NCBI RefSeq assembly: GCF_900129845.1
Contig: NZ_FQXB01000001.1
Location: 1,426,001 to 1,490,000, forward strand
Reading direction: 5' to 3'
From: Cognatiyoonia sediminum
GTDB taxonomy: Bacteria; Pseudomonadota; Alphaproteobacteria; Rhodobacterales; Rhodobacteraceae
Length of the DNA: 64,000 nt
Shown here: one piece after another, positions 39,185 to 47,497 of the stretch
Position numbering within the stretch: position 1 is the first letter of the stretch
Layout of the letters: each line of letters starts with the position of its first letter
Notes under the pieces: model-generated
What the model saw: only the letters and a program-made list of their open reading frames with translations
Database searches by the model: none
What the model was told of the DNA's origin: nothing
Position numbers and translations under genes: made by a program

Positions 39185-39832
39185 CTACCCCTTCAACATC
39201 CGCAATCCCTTGGTCGCATCTGCACGAATGGCCAAGCGTAACCCCGGCTCATCCCCGGCTTTCAACGCGCTCAAAATCAGCCGATGGCTCGCTGGTGGCT
39301 CTGTCCGGTTCAAACGCCCGTAAAGCGCGCTCATCGTCGGCCCTAACTGCAACCACACGGTCTCTGTCAAAGCCAACATCGCCGGCGCCTGCGCTCTCAA
39401 ATACAACGTCCGGTGAAACTCCAAATTCATCCGAATATACCCCGGTGCATCATGCCGGGCGACCATCTGCGATACGCGGTTGTTGATCTGCTCGAGCCGC
39501 TCAATCAGTGCCAAGTGCGCCCGCGGCAAAGCCCGGCTGGCGAGTTCCGGCTCCAGCAGCGCCCTCAGTGCCGCTAACTCCTCAATCCGTTCGTTGGAGA
39601 GTTCCGGCGTCGACACGCGCCCGGAGGACGACAGCGACAAAGCCCCTTCAGCCACCAAGCGACGCACCGCTTCGCGCGCTGGCGTCATCGAGACATCAAA
39701 TTCCTTCCCGATCCCGCGCAGCGTCAGCGCCATTCCTGGCTTGATCTCCCCATGCAGAATGCGGGTTCTGAGCGTTCGATAAACACGCTCATGCGCAGCG
39801 CCTACACCATCTTGCGTTTTAGGTCTTATCAT
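39185..39832 (-). CDS. GntR-family transcriptional regulator (FCD subfamily)
   Basis: 215 residues. N-terminal winged helix with LRTRILHGEIKPG and VSMTPAREAVRRLVAEGAL; the C-terminal FCD ligand domain has the metal-site pattern MNLEFHRTLYLRA and a later His in ASHRLILSAL. The gene is preceded, 9 bases before its start, by the perfect palindrome TTTGTGATCACAAA, and paired versions of that site precede sdhC and sucC. Inferred role: a regulator of TCA-cycle genes with autoregulation. A GntR-type TCA regulator (AkgR) is described in Rhodobacter; orthology is not established here. Confidence 0.85.
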   Translation of the reverse strand: MIRPKTQDGVGAAHERVYRTLRTRILHGEIKPGMALTLRGIGKEFDVSMTPAREAVRRLVAEGALSLSSSGRVSTPELSNERIEELAALRALLEPELASRALPRAHLALIERLEQINNRVSQMVARHDAPGYIRMNLEFHRTLYLRAQAPAMLALTETVWLQLGPTMSALYGRLNRTEPPASHRLILSALKAGDEPGLRLAIRADATKGLRMLKG

Positions 39833-39840
39833 GCGGTAAT

Positions 39841-39854
39841 TTTGTGATCACAAA
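39841..39854 (-). promoter_or_regulatory. operator in front of the GntR gene
   Basis: TTTGTGATCACAAA, a perfect 14-bp palindrome ending 9 bases before the start codon, so a bound protein would block transcription or translation start. It shares the GTGATCAC core with the paired sites before sdhC and sucC, but occurs here as a single site. Confidence 0.65.
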
Positions 39855-39864
39855 TAAGCGATTG

Positions 39865-40563
39865 TCAATTACCGAAGTCATAACGATGCAAGCTATCCCC
39901 GTTTTCTCGCAGCCACCGACGATGCACCTCATAGTCCGGCATCAGCCCCGCCACAGTCTCCCAAAAGGCCGCCGAGTGGTTCATTTCCACCAGATGCGAC
40001 GCCTCATGAGCAGCGACATAATTCAGCACATCAACAGGTGCCATGATCAGCCGCCAGGAATACATCAGCACCCCTTGTGACGAACACGACCCCCAGCGCG
40101 ACCGCGTGTCTCGCAAACTTATGCGCGTATACCGCCGCCCTAACTCAGCTGCATAATGATCCGACGCCACAGCAAGCGCGTCCCGCGCCTTCAGCTTTAA
40201 AAGCGCCTTCAACCGCACTCCCGATTGGGACGCATCATCGGGCACATAGAATACGCCGTCCTCAAACCGAGCGCGCCTCACTTCCGCCGCAACAATCGGC
40301 GTCTCTACCCCGCCAAACATCACGCTACCGCCAATCTGAACGGAGGCTTTCGGCATTACATCCCCAAGGTGTTTACGCAACCACTCCTCCCGCTCTTGCA
40401 GAAACGCCATCGCCTCTCGGTCACTGCTGTATTTCGGGACGGTCAGAGACACCGCGCCATCCAGCCGCGACACCCGCAAGCTTAACCGTCGCGCCCGCGC
40501 TGATGTCTTCACATTCACCGCAATCGGGGGGTTGCCAATGCTGAACTGACGGCCCATATCCAC
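39865..40563 (-). CDS. M48/YgjP-type zinc metallopeptidase family protein
   Basis: 232 residues. Metal site in AAHEASHLVEMNHSAAFW (HExxH with Ser/Ala variation, third His after), preceded by LRDTRSRWGSCSSQGVLMYSW, the DUF45/YgjP hallmark. Cytoplasmic, no signal peptide. Biological substrate unknown. Confidence 0.85.
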   Translation of the reverse strand: MDMGRQFSIGNPPIAVNVKTSARARRLSLRVSRLDGAVSLTVPKYSSDREAMAFLQEREEWLRKHLGDVMPKASVQIGGSVMFGGVETPIVAAEVRRARFEDGVFYVPDDASQSGVRLKALLKLKARDALAVASDHYAAELGRRYTRISLRDTRSRWGSCSSQGVLMYSWRLIMAPVDVLNYVAAHEASHLVEMNHSAAFWETVAGLMPDYEVHRRWLRENGDSLHRYDFGN

Positions 40564-40665
40564 CCTTCATCATTCAAACGTGTCAAAGCCTTTGACACCA
40601 CGCTGTGCTTATGGCAGTTGGCGACGATCCGCTGCAAGAGCACGTTAAACAAAAGGGATTCGAGT

Positions 40666-40998
40666 ATGCCGAAGGAAGAATGGGGAACCAAACGTCTGTG
40701 CCCAGAAACCGGCAAACGTTTCTACGATCTGAACGCTGACCCAATCATTAGCCCGTATACTGGCAATGAGGTCGCCGTCGACACTGGCAAGACCCGCACC
40801 ATGGTTGCAGATGCCGAAGACGCACAAACCAAGAAAATGCAGGATGCCAGCGAAGATGATGATCTGGTGCTGGACGATGACGTCGATGACGATGATGTCG
40901 ACGCCGATCTGGGCGATGATGTCCTCGACGACGACGATGACGACGATACAGTATCGCTGGACGAGTTGGCCGACGTGCCAACCAGTGACGAAGAATAA
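40666..40998 (+). CDS. TIGR02300 family (FYDLN acid) protein
   Basis: 110 residues from ATG 40666 (MPKEEWGTKRLCPETG), with GGGATTCGAGT upstream. The conserved N-terminus CPETGKRFYDLNADPI gives the family its name; the C-terminal half is almost all Asp/Glu. This is a small acidic protein of unknown role found throughout Alphaproteobacteria. The GAT/GAC-rich stretch at about 40855-40950 is coding, not a simple repeat. Confidence 0.9.
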   Translation: MPKEEWGTKRLCPETGKRFYDLNADPIISPYTGNEVAVDTGKTRTMVADAEDAQTKKMQDASEDDDLVLDDDVDDDDVDADLGDDVLDDDDDDDTVSLDELADVPTSDEE

Positions 40999-41004
40999 TC
41001 CAGC

Positions 41005-41036
41005 CGGGGCGCGATCTTTTGCTTGATCTCGCCCCG
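41005..41036 (+). terminator. hairpin between TIGR02300 gene and tRNA-Ala
   Basis: CGGGGCGCGATC (41005-41016) pairs with GATCTCGCCCCG (41025-41036), with one mismatch and an 8-base loop TTTTGCTT. Likely ends the TIGR02300 transcript; no T-run follows. Confidence 0.5.
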
Positions 41037-41063
41037 CTCGCTGCCTAGAACGCAGCACAGTAA

Positions 41064-41139
<76 letters not shown>

Positions 41140-41274
41140 AAATCTCGAAAAATTTCGCCTTAAATATTTGATTTTACTTATCTATTTAAGTTTCCCACAA
41201 ATTAGACCTCATCTGCCCCCCTTTATGCCACCTTTTTAATGTGCATTGGGCTGGGTCTGCTCCTTGCGACGCGG

Positions 41275-41379
41275 TTAGGTGTCGCGGCTGGCTTTTGCCA
41301 ACTGAAAGTACCCAATCACGCACCAGGGGCAGACCACGTCTGAGACGATTTCGACACGAATGGGCGTTGATGTGGTCAT
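41275..41379 (-). pseudogene. DsbA/FrnE-family oxidoreductase, N-terminal fragment
   Basis: From ATG 41379 the frame reads 34 codons, including RVEIVSDVVCPWCVIGYFQL, to a TAA at 41275. That is the start of a FrnE-type thioredoxin-fold protein with its CPWC active site; the rest (about 180 residues) is missing, and no other frame downstream resumes it. The start overlaps the ion-channel stop (ATGA), so it was the last gene of that operon. The break lies 135 bases from the tRNA-Ala 3' end. Confidence 0.75.
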
Positions 41380-42332
41380 GCGGATGTCTCCTTTTGATCT
41401 GACAAGCTACGCCCGCAGGACGGGCATAGATGCAATCGGGCCTGAACCTCTGCTTCAACCTCACTTCGGATTTGAAGAGCGGCGCGATAGGAAAGCCCGA
41501 GGGATTTACGTAGGTCTTCGATCTCGACCTCCTCTGCGTCACATATAAAGCCGTCCTCCAGCGCGCGCCGAAACTCCGCCTGCATGCTGGAGCGTCTGCG
41601 ATGCAACTGGTCGTTTAGGCCACTGGCAAGGATGCCTGCTGGAAGGGCAGCCATGCCGATCCCAAGCACAGTGATGATGGCTCCAAATATTTTTCCCGCA
41701 ATGGTTACGGGTGTTACATCACCGTAGCCCACGGTTGTCAGTGTGGCGACAGCCCACCACATGGCCGCCGGGATCGAGCCAAAGGCGTCGGGCTGCACTT
41801 GATGTTCCACTAGCCAGGCCCCGCTAGCCGCAAGCACCAGCATCACGATCAGAATGAAAAAGCCCGCGAAGAAAGCGCCTGCCTCTTCCTCGAAGACAGC
41901 CAGCAACATTCCAAGCGCAGGAGAGTAGCGGGTCAGCTTGAGGAGACGGACGATCCGGAACGCGCGCAGAATCCGAAGGTCAACTGGGAACAGCAGCACC
42001 AATAGGGCCGGGAGAATGGCCAGCAGATCAATGATGGCTGATGGTGTGACCACCCAAGCCCTGCGCGACCGGTTTTGCGGGTTTTCGGGGACGACCCAAA
42101 GACGGGCCGCATATTCGATGATGAACATCGTCAATGAGATGCGCTCGAAGACATCAAATGCAGGCTGCCATACGGCGTAGATTGTACTGACCGTCTCCAG
42201 AATGACTGCCGTGACATTGGCCGTGATCAGCAAGATCAGCGCAATTTCCAGCAAACGTGGGCCTCTGGCTTCTCGGTCGGGACGTTCAAGCCACCAGTAG
42301 ACCCGGGCGCGAAGGCTTGCGTGTTCACTCAT
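41376..42332 (-). CDS. voltage-gated-type potassium channel (ion transporter)
   Basis: 318 residues. Six membrane helices with an S4-like segment LRILRAFRIVRLLKLTRYS near 120, a pore loop with selectivity filter TTVGYGD near 200 and a C-terminal soluble tail containing CPSCGRS. The filter is that of K+ channels. It overlaps the LtrA gene by 8 bases and is in one operon with a quinone reductase and two glutathione transferases, recalling the link of K+ efflux to electrophile stress in Kef systems. Confidence 0.88.
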   Translation of the reverse strand: MSEHASLRARVYWWLERPDREARGPRLLEIALILLITANVTAVILETVSTIYAVWQPAFDVFERISLTMFIIEYAARLWVVPENPQNRSRRAWVVTPSAIIDLLAILPALLVLLFPVDLRILRAFRIVRLLKLTRYSPALGMLLAVFEEEAGAFFAGFFILIVMLVLAASGAWLVEHQVQPDAFGSIPAAMWWAVATLTTVGYGDVTPVTIAGKIFGAIITVLGIGMAALPAGILASGLNDQLHRRRSSMQAEFRRALEDGFICDAEEVEIEDLRKSLGLSYRAALQIRSEVEAEVQARLHLCPSCGRSLSDQKETSA

Positions 42333-43515
42333 GCCGAAACCTTAGCCACGCGCGGGTGACCGGGATGATGATCTGGGAAAACAAGGCCGTGCCCCACAGC
42401 AGATTGCCCACAATTGCAGGAACATGCGGCACGATAAAGAACGTGGTAATGGCCAATGCGATCCCGAATAAGCGGACATCCCCGCGACCGAATTCCGATG
42501 CGACACGATGTTCGATGACGTGCTGCAAAGCCCACAGCATGGCGATGTACCCGGCCAAGCCAAAACAGCCGATAGCCGCGTATTTGGTGGGATAAGGGGC
42601 CCAGAACCCTACCTTGACCTCGGCGGCAAGGGCCACGCCCACCATCACACCACATAGCATCAGAGAAAGGTGCGACAGCCACCACGTGATCAGTGTCGAC
42701 GGCCGATTGTCCTTTGGTTTCCCATTGCCGACGAAGTCAAAATAGATCCAGCACATGACGAACATGGACACACCACCGATGACGAAATTGACCAACACGT
42801 CAGGAGAGACCTTGTAAATGCCCTTTTCCGAGAGAGTGACCACCAATTTGAAGAACCCTTCCCCCAGCACGATCAGGGTCAACAAAGCAAAGCGCTCGGC
42901 CATGTGACCGGCCCGCGGGATGAACCTGTCAAACCGAAGGACAGAGACCTCCGGGATCATGTAAGGAAGCTGCGTCGCCACCATCACCGCTGCAAAGGCC
43001 CAGAAGGCAAAGGGTTTTGGCAGGAACGCGGTGATTGCAAACAGGACAGCGAAGATCGCGAAATTCCTGGCCTGTTCCGAGCACATGGAATGGCTGGACG
43101 CATTGACGCGCCGCGCGCGAAGATACAGCGCGGCGAGCATGGCGCGGTTGGCTGCAAAGCCGAGTGCAAAGAACATCCAGCCGCCCCCTTCTATGGCTGG
43201 AATGGCCGCCGCCATGAACATCAGCGTACAGATCATCACGGACATGATTACCCGATGCCAGACATCCGTACTGACGTAGATCGAGTTGAAAAGGCTCAAT
43301 TCACCCCATGCGTACCAGAGCGCGACAAAGACCCCCGCAAACACCAGGAAACCCTGCACATCCAGATGATGCGACAGGTAGTTTCCAAGCTGAAAAATCG
43401 TCACAACATGGATGAGATCGTAGAAAAGCTCGGTCCAGTGCACGTGTTCATGCGTGTGATCGAGTTCGTGATGGTGCTGTGGTTTCCGCCACATCGGATG
43501 ATCGTGCAACGCCAT
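42325..43515 (-). CDS. low temperature requirement protein A (LtrA) family membrane protein
   Basis: About 396 residues from ATG 43515 (MALHDHPMWRK); ATGs 6 and 9 bases earlier are possible. A His-rich N-terminus (HHHELDHTHEHVHW) leads to the LtrA motif WTELFYDLIHVVTIFQLG, then about ten membrane helices with AERFALLTLIVLGEGFFKLV. Function unknown in general. In the stress operon, between a GST and a K+ channel gene. Confidence 0.85.
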   Translation of the reverse strand: MALHDHPMWRKPQHHHELDHTHEHVHWTELFYDLIHVVTIFQLGNYLSHHLDVQGFLVFAGVFVALWYAWGELSLFNSIYVSTDVWHRVIMSVMICTLMFMAAAIPAIEGGGWMFFALGFAANRAMLAALYLRARRVNASSHSMCSEQARNFAIFAVLFAITAFLPKPFAFWAFAAVMVATQLPYMIPEVSVLRFDRFIPRAGHMAERFALLTLIVLGEGFFKLVVTLSEKGIYKVSPDVLVNFVIGGVSMFVMCWIYFDFVGNGKPKDNRPSTLITWWLSHLSLMLCGVMVGVALAAEVKVGFWAPYPTKYAAIGCFGLAGYIAMLWALQHVIEHRVASEFGRGDVRLFGIALAITTFFIVPHVPAIVGNLLWGTALFSQIIIPVTRAWLRFRHE

Positions 43516-43534
43516 GTACATCAATCCCTATCTG

Positions 43535-44215
43535 TCAGGCCGCATAGCGGGCACGCGCCCATCTGACGACTTCGGTTTTTTCTTCGCTAGCGATGACGGA
43601 GGCAAAGCCGGGCTGATCGAAACAGCGTCCCAGCCATTGGGCGACCATCGGCCAGCGTGCTTCATCGAGTTGAAATCCGGCCAACCTGGCGCCGCGCAAC
43701 CAACTTGCCATGGCGATATCGGCCACGCTGAAATCCCTTGCCACAAAGGATTCGTCGCCGATCAGGTTCGCCACGGTGTCAAGCAAAGGCGGAGCAAGCT
43801 GCGTAATAGCGTTTTGTACCATGTCTTCCTTGCCCTGGGCTTTACCGAAGTAATACGGCACGACGATCCGTTGACCGAACATCATACCGCCGAAGACCTG
43901 GGCCATCTGACCGTCGGCAAAGCGTTGCACGTCGAGGGCGCGGGCACGCAATTGAGGGTCTTTTGGAATGATGGCGGGCGACGGAACGGTCTGATCGCTC
44001 CAGGCCACGACATCGGCGCTCTCGGTGATCGGTGCCGCACTTTCGCCCGGGATGAGCACGGGCACAGTCCCCGCCGGATTGACGGTCAGCACTTTCTCGC
44101 GCTCAGTGTAAGGGACGATGGGATCAAGCGTGTAGCTGATCCCTTTCGTCTCAAGTGCGACCCGAACCTTGCGCACGAAGGGGGATACCGGATAGCCGAT
44201 CAGAGCGACGCCCAT
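43535..44215 (-). CDS. glutathione S-transferase family protein
   Basis: 226 residues. Thioredoxin-like N-terminal domain with YPVSPFVRKVRVALETKGISY, cis-Pro in TVPVLI and the glutathione-contact ITESADV; all-helical C-terminal domain with DFSVADIAMASWLRG (N-capping motif). 4 bases separate it from the other GST gene. Conjugates or reduces electrophiles by family. Confidence 0.86.
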   Translation of the reverse strand: MGVALIGYPVSPFVRKVRVALETKGISYTLDPIVPYTEREKVLTVNPAGTVPVLIPGESAAPITESADVVAWSDQTVPSPAIIPKDPQLRARALDVQRFADGQMAQVFGGMMFGQRIVVPYYFGKAQGKEDMVQNAITQLAPPLLDTVANLIGDESFVARDFSVADIAMASWLRGARLAGFQLDEARWPMVAQWLGRCFDQPGFASVIASEEKTEVVRWARARYAA

Positions 44216-44218
44216 GGC

Positions 44219-44938
44219 TCAGCCCTTCTTGGCGTCGGACGCGAACCGAGCCGCGTTTTCCGCCGCAAAAGCGCCGTCGTCGGCCTTGGCGTCCCAGAAT
44301 TGCGGTTGCGCCTTGGGAATGGTCAGGGCCTTTTGCACGGCGGGGCGAGCGTCAATCCGGTCAAACCACGCCTTAAGGTGTGGCAGGTCATCAACCTCGA
44401 CCTTGGCCCAGACATAGGCCCGCGCCCATGGATAAGTGGCCATATCCGCGATGGTGTATTCATCGGCAGCTAGCCAATCCCGCCCTTCAAGACGTGTATT
44501 CATTACCTCAAGAAGGCGACGCGATTCCGACACATAGCGATTGATCGAATAGGGCTCGTCATGCCCGTTCGGGGCCGCGATGCGTTGGAAGTACATGGCT
44601 TGCCCCATCATTGGACCAATGTGACCAACCTGAAAGAACAGCCACTGCATGACCTCGGACTGCTTCACTGGATCGGTCGGCAGGAACTCTCCGTATTTCG
44701 TAGCCAGATGCCACAGAATCGCCCCGGATTCGAAAATCGCGCGATCCTCGGCGCGATCCACGATGGTCGGGATTTTGCCATTAGGATTGAGCTTCAGATA
44801 GCCCGGTGCCTTCTGTTCCTGCTTGGCGAAGTTGATGAAGGTCAGATCGTAGGGGACTTCAGCTTCCTCAAGGAAAATGACGGGCTTATACCCGTTCATC
44901 GTGGCGGCGGTATAGAGGTGAATGTCAGGTTGCGACAT
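44219..44938 (-). CDS. glutathione S-transferase, YfcG/Nu-like disulfide-bond reductase type
   Basis: 239 residues starting MSQPDIHLYTAATMNGYKPV, with NPNGKIPTIVD, FESGAILWHLA and EYTIADMATYPW; the TxNG opening is typical of YfcG/YghU Nu-class GSTs that act as glutathione-dependent disulfide reductases. Its start overlaps the end of the quinone reductase gene by 14 bases. Confidence 0.86.
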   Translation of the reverse strand: MSQPDIHLYTAATMNGYKPVIFLEEAEVPYDLTFINFAKQEQKAPGYLKLNPNGKIPTIVDRAEDRAIFESGAILWHLATKYGEFLPTDPVKQSEVMQWLFFQVGHIGPMMGQAMYFQRIAAPNGHDEPYSINRYVSESRRLLEVMNTRLEGRDWLAADEYTIADMATYPWARAYVWAKVEVDDLPHLKAWFDRIDARPAVQKALTIPKAQPQFWDAKADDGAFAAENAARFASDAKKG

Positions 44939-45533
44939 GGGACGTGTCTCCGAAATGAGTGGTGAGATGCGTGTCGAAACGCGCGAAATCGGCTGTGACG
45001 TTGGGATTTTTCATCACGTCATGAGCCGAGAAAGTTGGCAGGGGCGTCATGCCGAAGAACTTGGCGTTCAGGTGGACGGGGCGTAGTAGATCGTCGATGC
45101 TCGCGCCTTCGAAGAAGGGTTCGGAGGAATCGTCAAACGCCTCTGACGGCGCATTCAACGTGGTTGAGATCATGTAGCGTGTGCCGGTCAGCGCCCCGCC
45201 CATACCGTAGTTGGCCTTTGGCGCATCGGGGCTGCGGCCATCGCCGTTGCAGAGGCGCCCGTCCATGCCTGCGGTGTACACCTCATCCATGTATTTCTTG
45301 AATGACCACGGCACGCCCATCCAGTTCACCGGGAACTGCATGATGATTGTGTCGGCCCATTGGTGATTGGCGATTTCTTCCTCGACATCATACCCCTCGG
45401 CCACCTTTGTGAGCCGCAGGTCGTGGCCTAGGGCCTTCAGGACCGCCTCGGTGCGAGTGGCAAAGGCTTCGTTGAGTGCGCCCGGTGCAAAGGGATAAGG
45501 CTGTGCGCCGTTGAGAATGAAGATGTTGCTCAT
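44925..45533 (-). CDS. NAD(P)H-dependent quinone oxidoreductase (MdaB-like flavodoxin fold)
   Basis: About 202 residues from ATG 45533 (MSNIFILNGAQPYPFAPG); an ATG at 45605 adds an unlikely leader. Flavodoxin-like fold of the MdaB/KefF group: QWADTIIMQFPVNWMGVPWSFKKYMDEV is the FMN/quinone site, and YMISTTLNAPSEAF follows. Two-electron reduction of quinones. First gene of the stress operon and divergent from an HxlR regulator. Confidence 0.87.
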   Translation of the reverse strand: MSNIFILNGAQPYPFAPGALNEAFATRTEAVLKALGHDLRLTKVAEGYDVEEEIANHQWADTIIMQFPVNWMGVPWSFKKYMDEVYTAGMDGRLCNGDGRSPDAPKANYGMGGALTGTRYMISTTLNAPSEAFDDSSEPFFEGASIDDLLRPVHLNAKFFGMTPLPTFSAHDVMKNPNVTADFARFDTHLTTHFGDTSHVAT

Positions 45534-45618
45534 GTGGATTACCCTTGGATTGGAAATGCGAGTCTCTTGACTCGCGTAGGTCTGTTGGTGAAGTTGCGTG
45601 AGCAAGATACAAAAATCA

Positions 45619-45635
45619 ACCAGTATACTTTTGGT
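45619..45635. promoter_or_regulatory. possible HxlR operator between quinone reductase and hxlR
   Basis: ACCAGTATACTTTTGGT carries ACCA/TGGT arms around a GTATAC palindrome in the divergent promoter region, 28 bases before the HxlR start. HxlR/DUF24 proteins bind such short inverted repeats near their own genes. Only positional support. Confidence 0.35.
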
Positions 45636-45663
45636 AACCTAATAACACGCGAGGGCGAACAAG

Positions 45664-46035
45664 ATGAAGGCAAGAGTGGAAGCCGACGCAAAGGGGCGCC
45701 GCCATGTGCATGACGCCTGTATTGAGCCCTGCGCAATCGAACGCGGGATGCGGGTTATTGGCGGTAAATGGACCGGATCGGTCCTCTGGCACCTCAAGGA
45801 CGGTCCTGTGCGGTTCAACGATTTGGCCCGCATGATTGGGGGCGCGTCAAAGAAGATGATCACAGAAAGACTACGTCAGTTGGAGGCACAAGACCTGATT
45901 AACCGGCAGGTGATGGATACCGCGCCAGTCTCTGTTCAATATGAAATCACGGAGTTTGGCCGCACGGCCCTGGGTTTCTTGGAAGAACTTCGAAAATGGA
46001 GTGAAAGCCTGCCGGAAGACATGGTGAATGACTGA
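45664..46035 (+). CDS. HxlR (DUF24)-family transcriptional regulator with N-terminal cysteines
   Basis: 123 residues. The HxlR winged helix starts CAIERGMRVIGGKWTGSVLW, with MITERLRQLEAQDLI as recognition part. Cys19 and Cys23 precede the helix at the place where YodB/CatR-type regulators carry their redox- or quinone-sensing cysteine. Divergent from the MdaB/GST operon, which is its likely target. Overlaps the following gene fragment by 8 bases. Confidence 0.88.
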   Translation: MKARVEADAKGRRHVHDACIEPCAIERGMRVIGGKWTGSVLWHLKDGPVRFNDLARMIGGASKKMITERLRQLEAQDLINRQVMDTAPVSVQYEITEFGRTALGFLEELRKWSESLPEDMVND

Positions 46036-46240
46036 GCTTCCGCGCCTTAAACCCTTGCCGATCCCCGAGATACATCCCATTCCCGAATACGCCGCGACAG
46101 GAGCATTGGCAGAAACGTTTGCGTGCATAAAGCAAGGCTTGGGCATGCCTTGGATGGGAGTCATTGCCATGTGTCTTGCTGCCTTCACACCCGATCAAAG
46201 CGTGAGCCAGCAAATAGGGTCCATGCTTTGTGAAGTTTGA
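46028..46240 (+). pseudogene. DehI-family (2-haloacid dehalogenase-like) protein, N-terminal fragment
   Basis: 70 codons; PLPIPEIHPIPEYAATGALA and the IKQGLGMPWMGVIAM stretch match the opening of DehI-family proteins, which are about 200-260 residues long. After LAAF the sequence loses similarity and stops. The piece overlaps the HxlR gene, so an intact co-transcribed gene probably once stood here. What follows is non-coding with degenerate repeats. Confidence 0.5.
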
Positions 46241-46548
46241 AAGCGGCGACTAGTTTTGAATGATGGAGTGCCGACCTTGTCCCGCGACCTCATTCTTGAG
46301 CGTGTCGTTTCCGCTGCGGATGGAATGAACGCCCGGTTTTCCCGCTGCGCAGCGGCGTAGAGATTTACGCTGTTGCAGCGATTTCCGCGCAGCGAGAAAA
46401 CTAAATTCACAGGTTGGGCTCAGTCCTGCCATTCGCTGCATAGCAGCGGGTTGCAACCATTTGAACTGCAGCTAGGCGGGACAAAACGACCATTGCTTTG
46501 GAGCTATCCAACGGCCGCTTCTGAGGGCTAAGTCTTTCGCGCCAATCG
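46241..46548. other. non-coding gap with degenerate repeat, copy 1
   Basis: No gene seen in 308 bases. It contains AATTCACAGGTTGGGCTC at 46404-46421, identical over 18 bases to 51412-51429, with loosely similar sequence on both sides (CGCAGCG-rich before, TTCGCTGCA after). A shorter match, AGGTCTGGGCTC, is at 48242-48253. Probably decayed mobile or repeat DNA. Confidence 0.5.
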
Positions 46549-47355
46549 CTATTCAGTTGATAACCTGGCAAGCACCACCTTGAAAGCGGCGCCGAACTCG
46601 ATCCGACCATCTGCCTTGCGGTATGGAGCGATGGCCGAACGATGCGCTTCATCCACCGCATCCTTGCCTGCCAAGCTTATTGCATTGGCAGCTACGCCAG
46701 ATGCGGCGAGACCCGCGAGTGCCGCCGGTTCATCGGGATAAGACCAAGGACTTTCGACATCGAATACATCGTATGCTTCGAACCCGCCTTTCTCAACGAA
46801 CTGACGCAGAACTTCGTCATCAGACAAAGCGAACGGGCCCGGTGCGTTGGGTGGCGGCGGCGGCAAGAGCGGCTTCAAAACTGTCACTACCTCAGCTGCT
46901 TCCATGCCTTCCGGATTGCCCCAAGTCGCGATGGCTATTGTGCCACCGGGTGCAAGGACGCGTTTCACCTCTGACAAAGCTTCGGCGACATCCCCGGCAT
47001 ATTGGATGGCATTGAAACTTGTCACCAGATCAAATCTGCCATCTGCAAACGGGAGTTCCTGCAAATCCCCTACTTGAAAGGCCGCTGCCGGTAACCGGGA
47101 TTGGGCAATGTCGATCATCGCACTCGATGCATCGAGACCAGTCACCACCGCTCCCAGCGCGCTGGCTTTTGCGGCCGCCATTCCTGCCCCGCAACCGATG
47201 TCGAGATATCTTGTCCCCTCGCCCACGCAAGTTCGGTCGAGAACCGCATCGAAAACAGGTGCGATTGAGGCTTCCTGATACTTAGCCCAATCCTGCGCTC
47301 GGTGGCCCCACAACTCTCCGTTGGCGACCCCTGTCATCCTGGTGTTCTGTGTCAT
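46549..47355 (-). CDS. class I SAM-dependent methyltransferase
   Basis: About 268 residues from ATG 47355 (MTQNTRMTGVANGELW). Methyltransferase motif I YLDIGCGAGMAAAKA near 50, acidic loop GLDAS, motif II FDLVTSFNAIQYAG and post-motif LAPGGTIAIATWG. Relatives include UbiE/Coq5-like and small-molecule methyltransferases; the acceptor is unknown. Divergent from an HxlR-type regulator that may control it. Confidence 0.85.
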   Translation of the reverse strand: MTQNTRMTGVANGELWGHRAQDWAKYQEASIAPVFDAVLDRTCVGEGTRYLDIGCGAGMAAAKASALGAVVTGLDASSAMIDIAQSRLPAAAFQVGDLQELPFADGRFDLVTSFNAIQYAGDVAEALSEVKRVLAPGGTIAIATWGNPEGMEAAEVVTVLKPLLPPPPPNAPGPFALSDDEVLRQFVEKGGFEAYDVFDVESPWSYPDEPAALAGLAASGVAANAISLAGKDAVDEAHRSAIAPYRKADGRIEFGAAFKVVLARLSTE

Positions 47356-47422
47356 CGTTTTCTCCTCACTATGCGATGACCAACTCAACCATGGCGCAGT
47401 TCAGTCAGAGTAGTGCGTAGAA

Positions 47423-47451
47423 GGTACTGATGCTGGTACTTCAGGCGTACT
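47423..47451. promoter_or_regulatory. GTACT repeats in the divergent methyltransferase/HxlR promoter
   Basis: GTACT occurs at 47424-47428, 47436-47440 and 47447-47451, spaced 12 and 11 bases, about one helical turn each; the first two are GGTACT. This lies between the divergent methyltransferase and HxlR genes and may be the operator of the latter. Suggestive only. Confidence 0.3.
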
Positions 47452-47497
47452 AGCCCAAGTGCGTTTGCTGGGTATGATGGGCAGTGAGGAGTTTCTT

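Noticed and set aside
40845-40960. GAT/GAC-rich tract as a simple sequence repeat
   Set aside because: It is the acidic coding tail of the TIGR02300 protein and stays in frame.
41186-41542. 118-codon minus-strand frame across the channel gene end and the tRNA-proximal gap
   Set aside because: Basic, low-complexity product; the overlapping channel gene and DsbA fragment account for the region.
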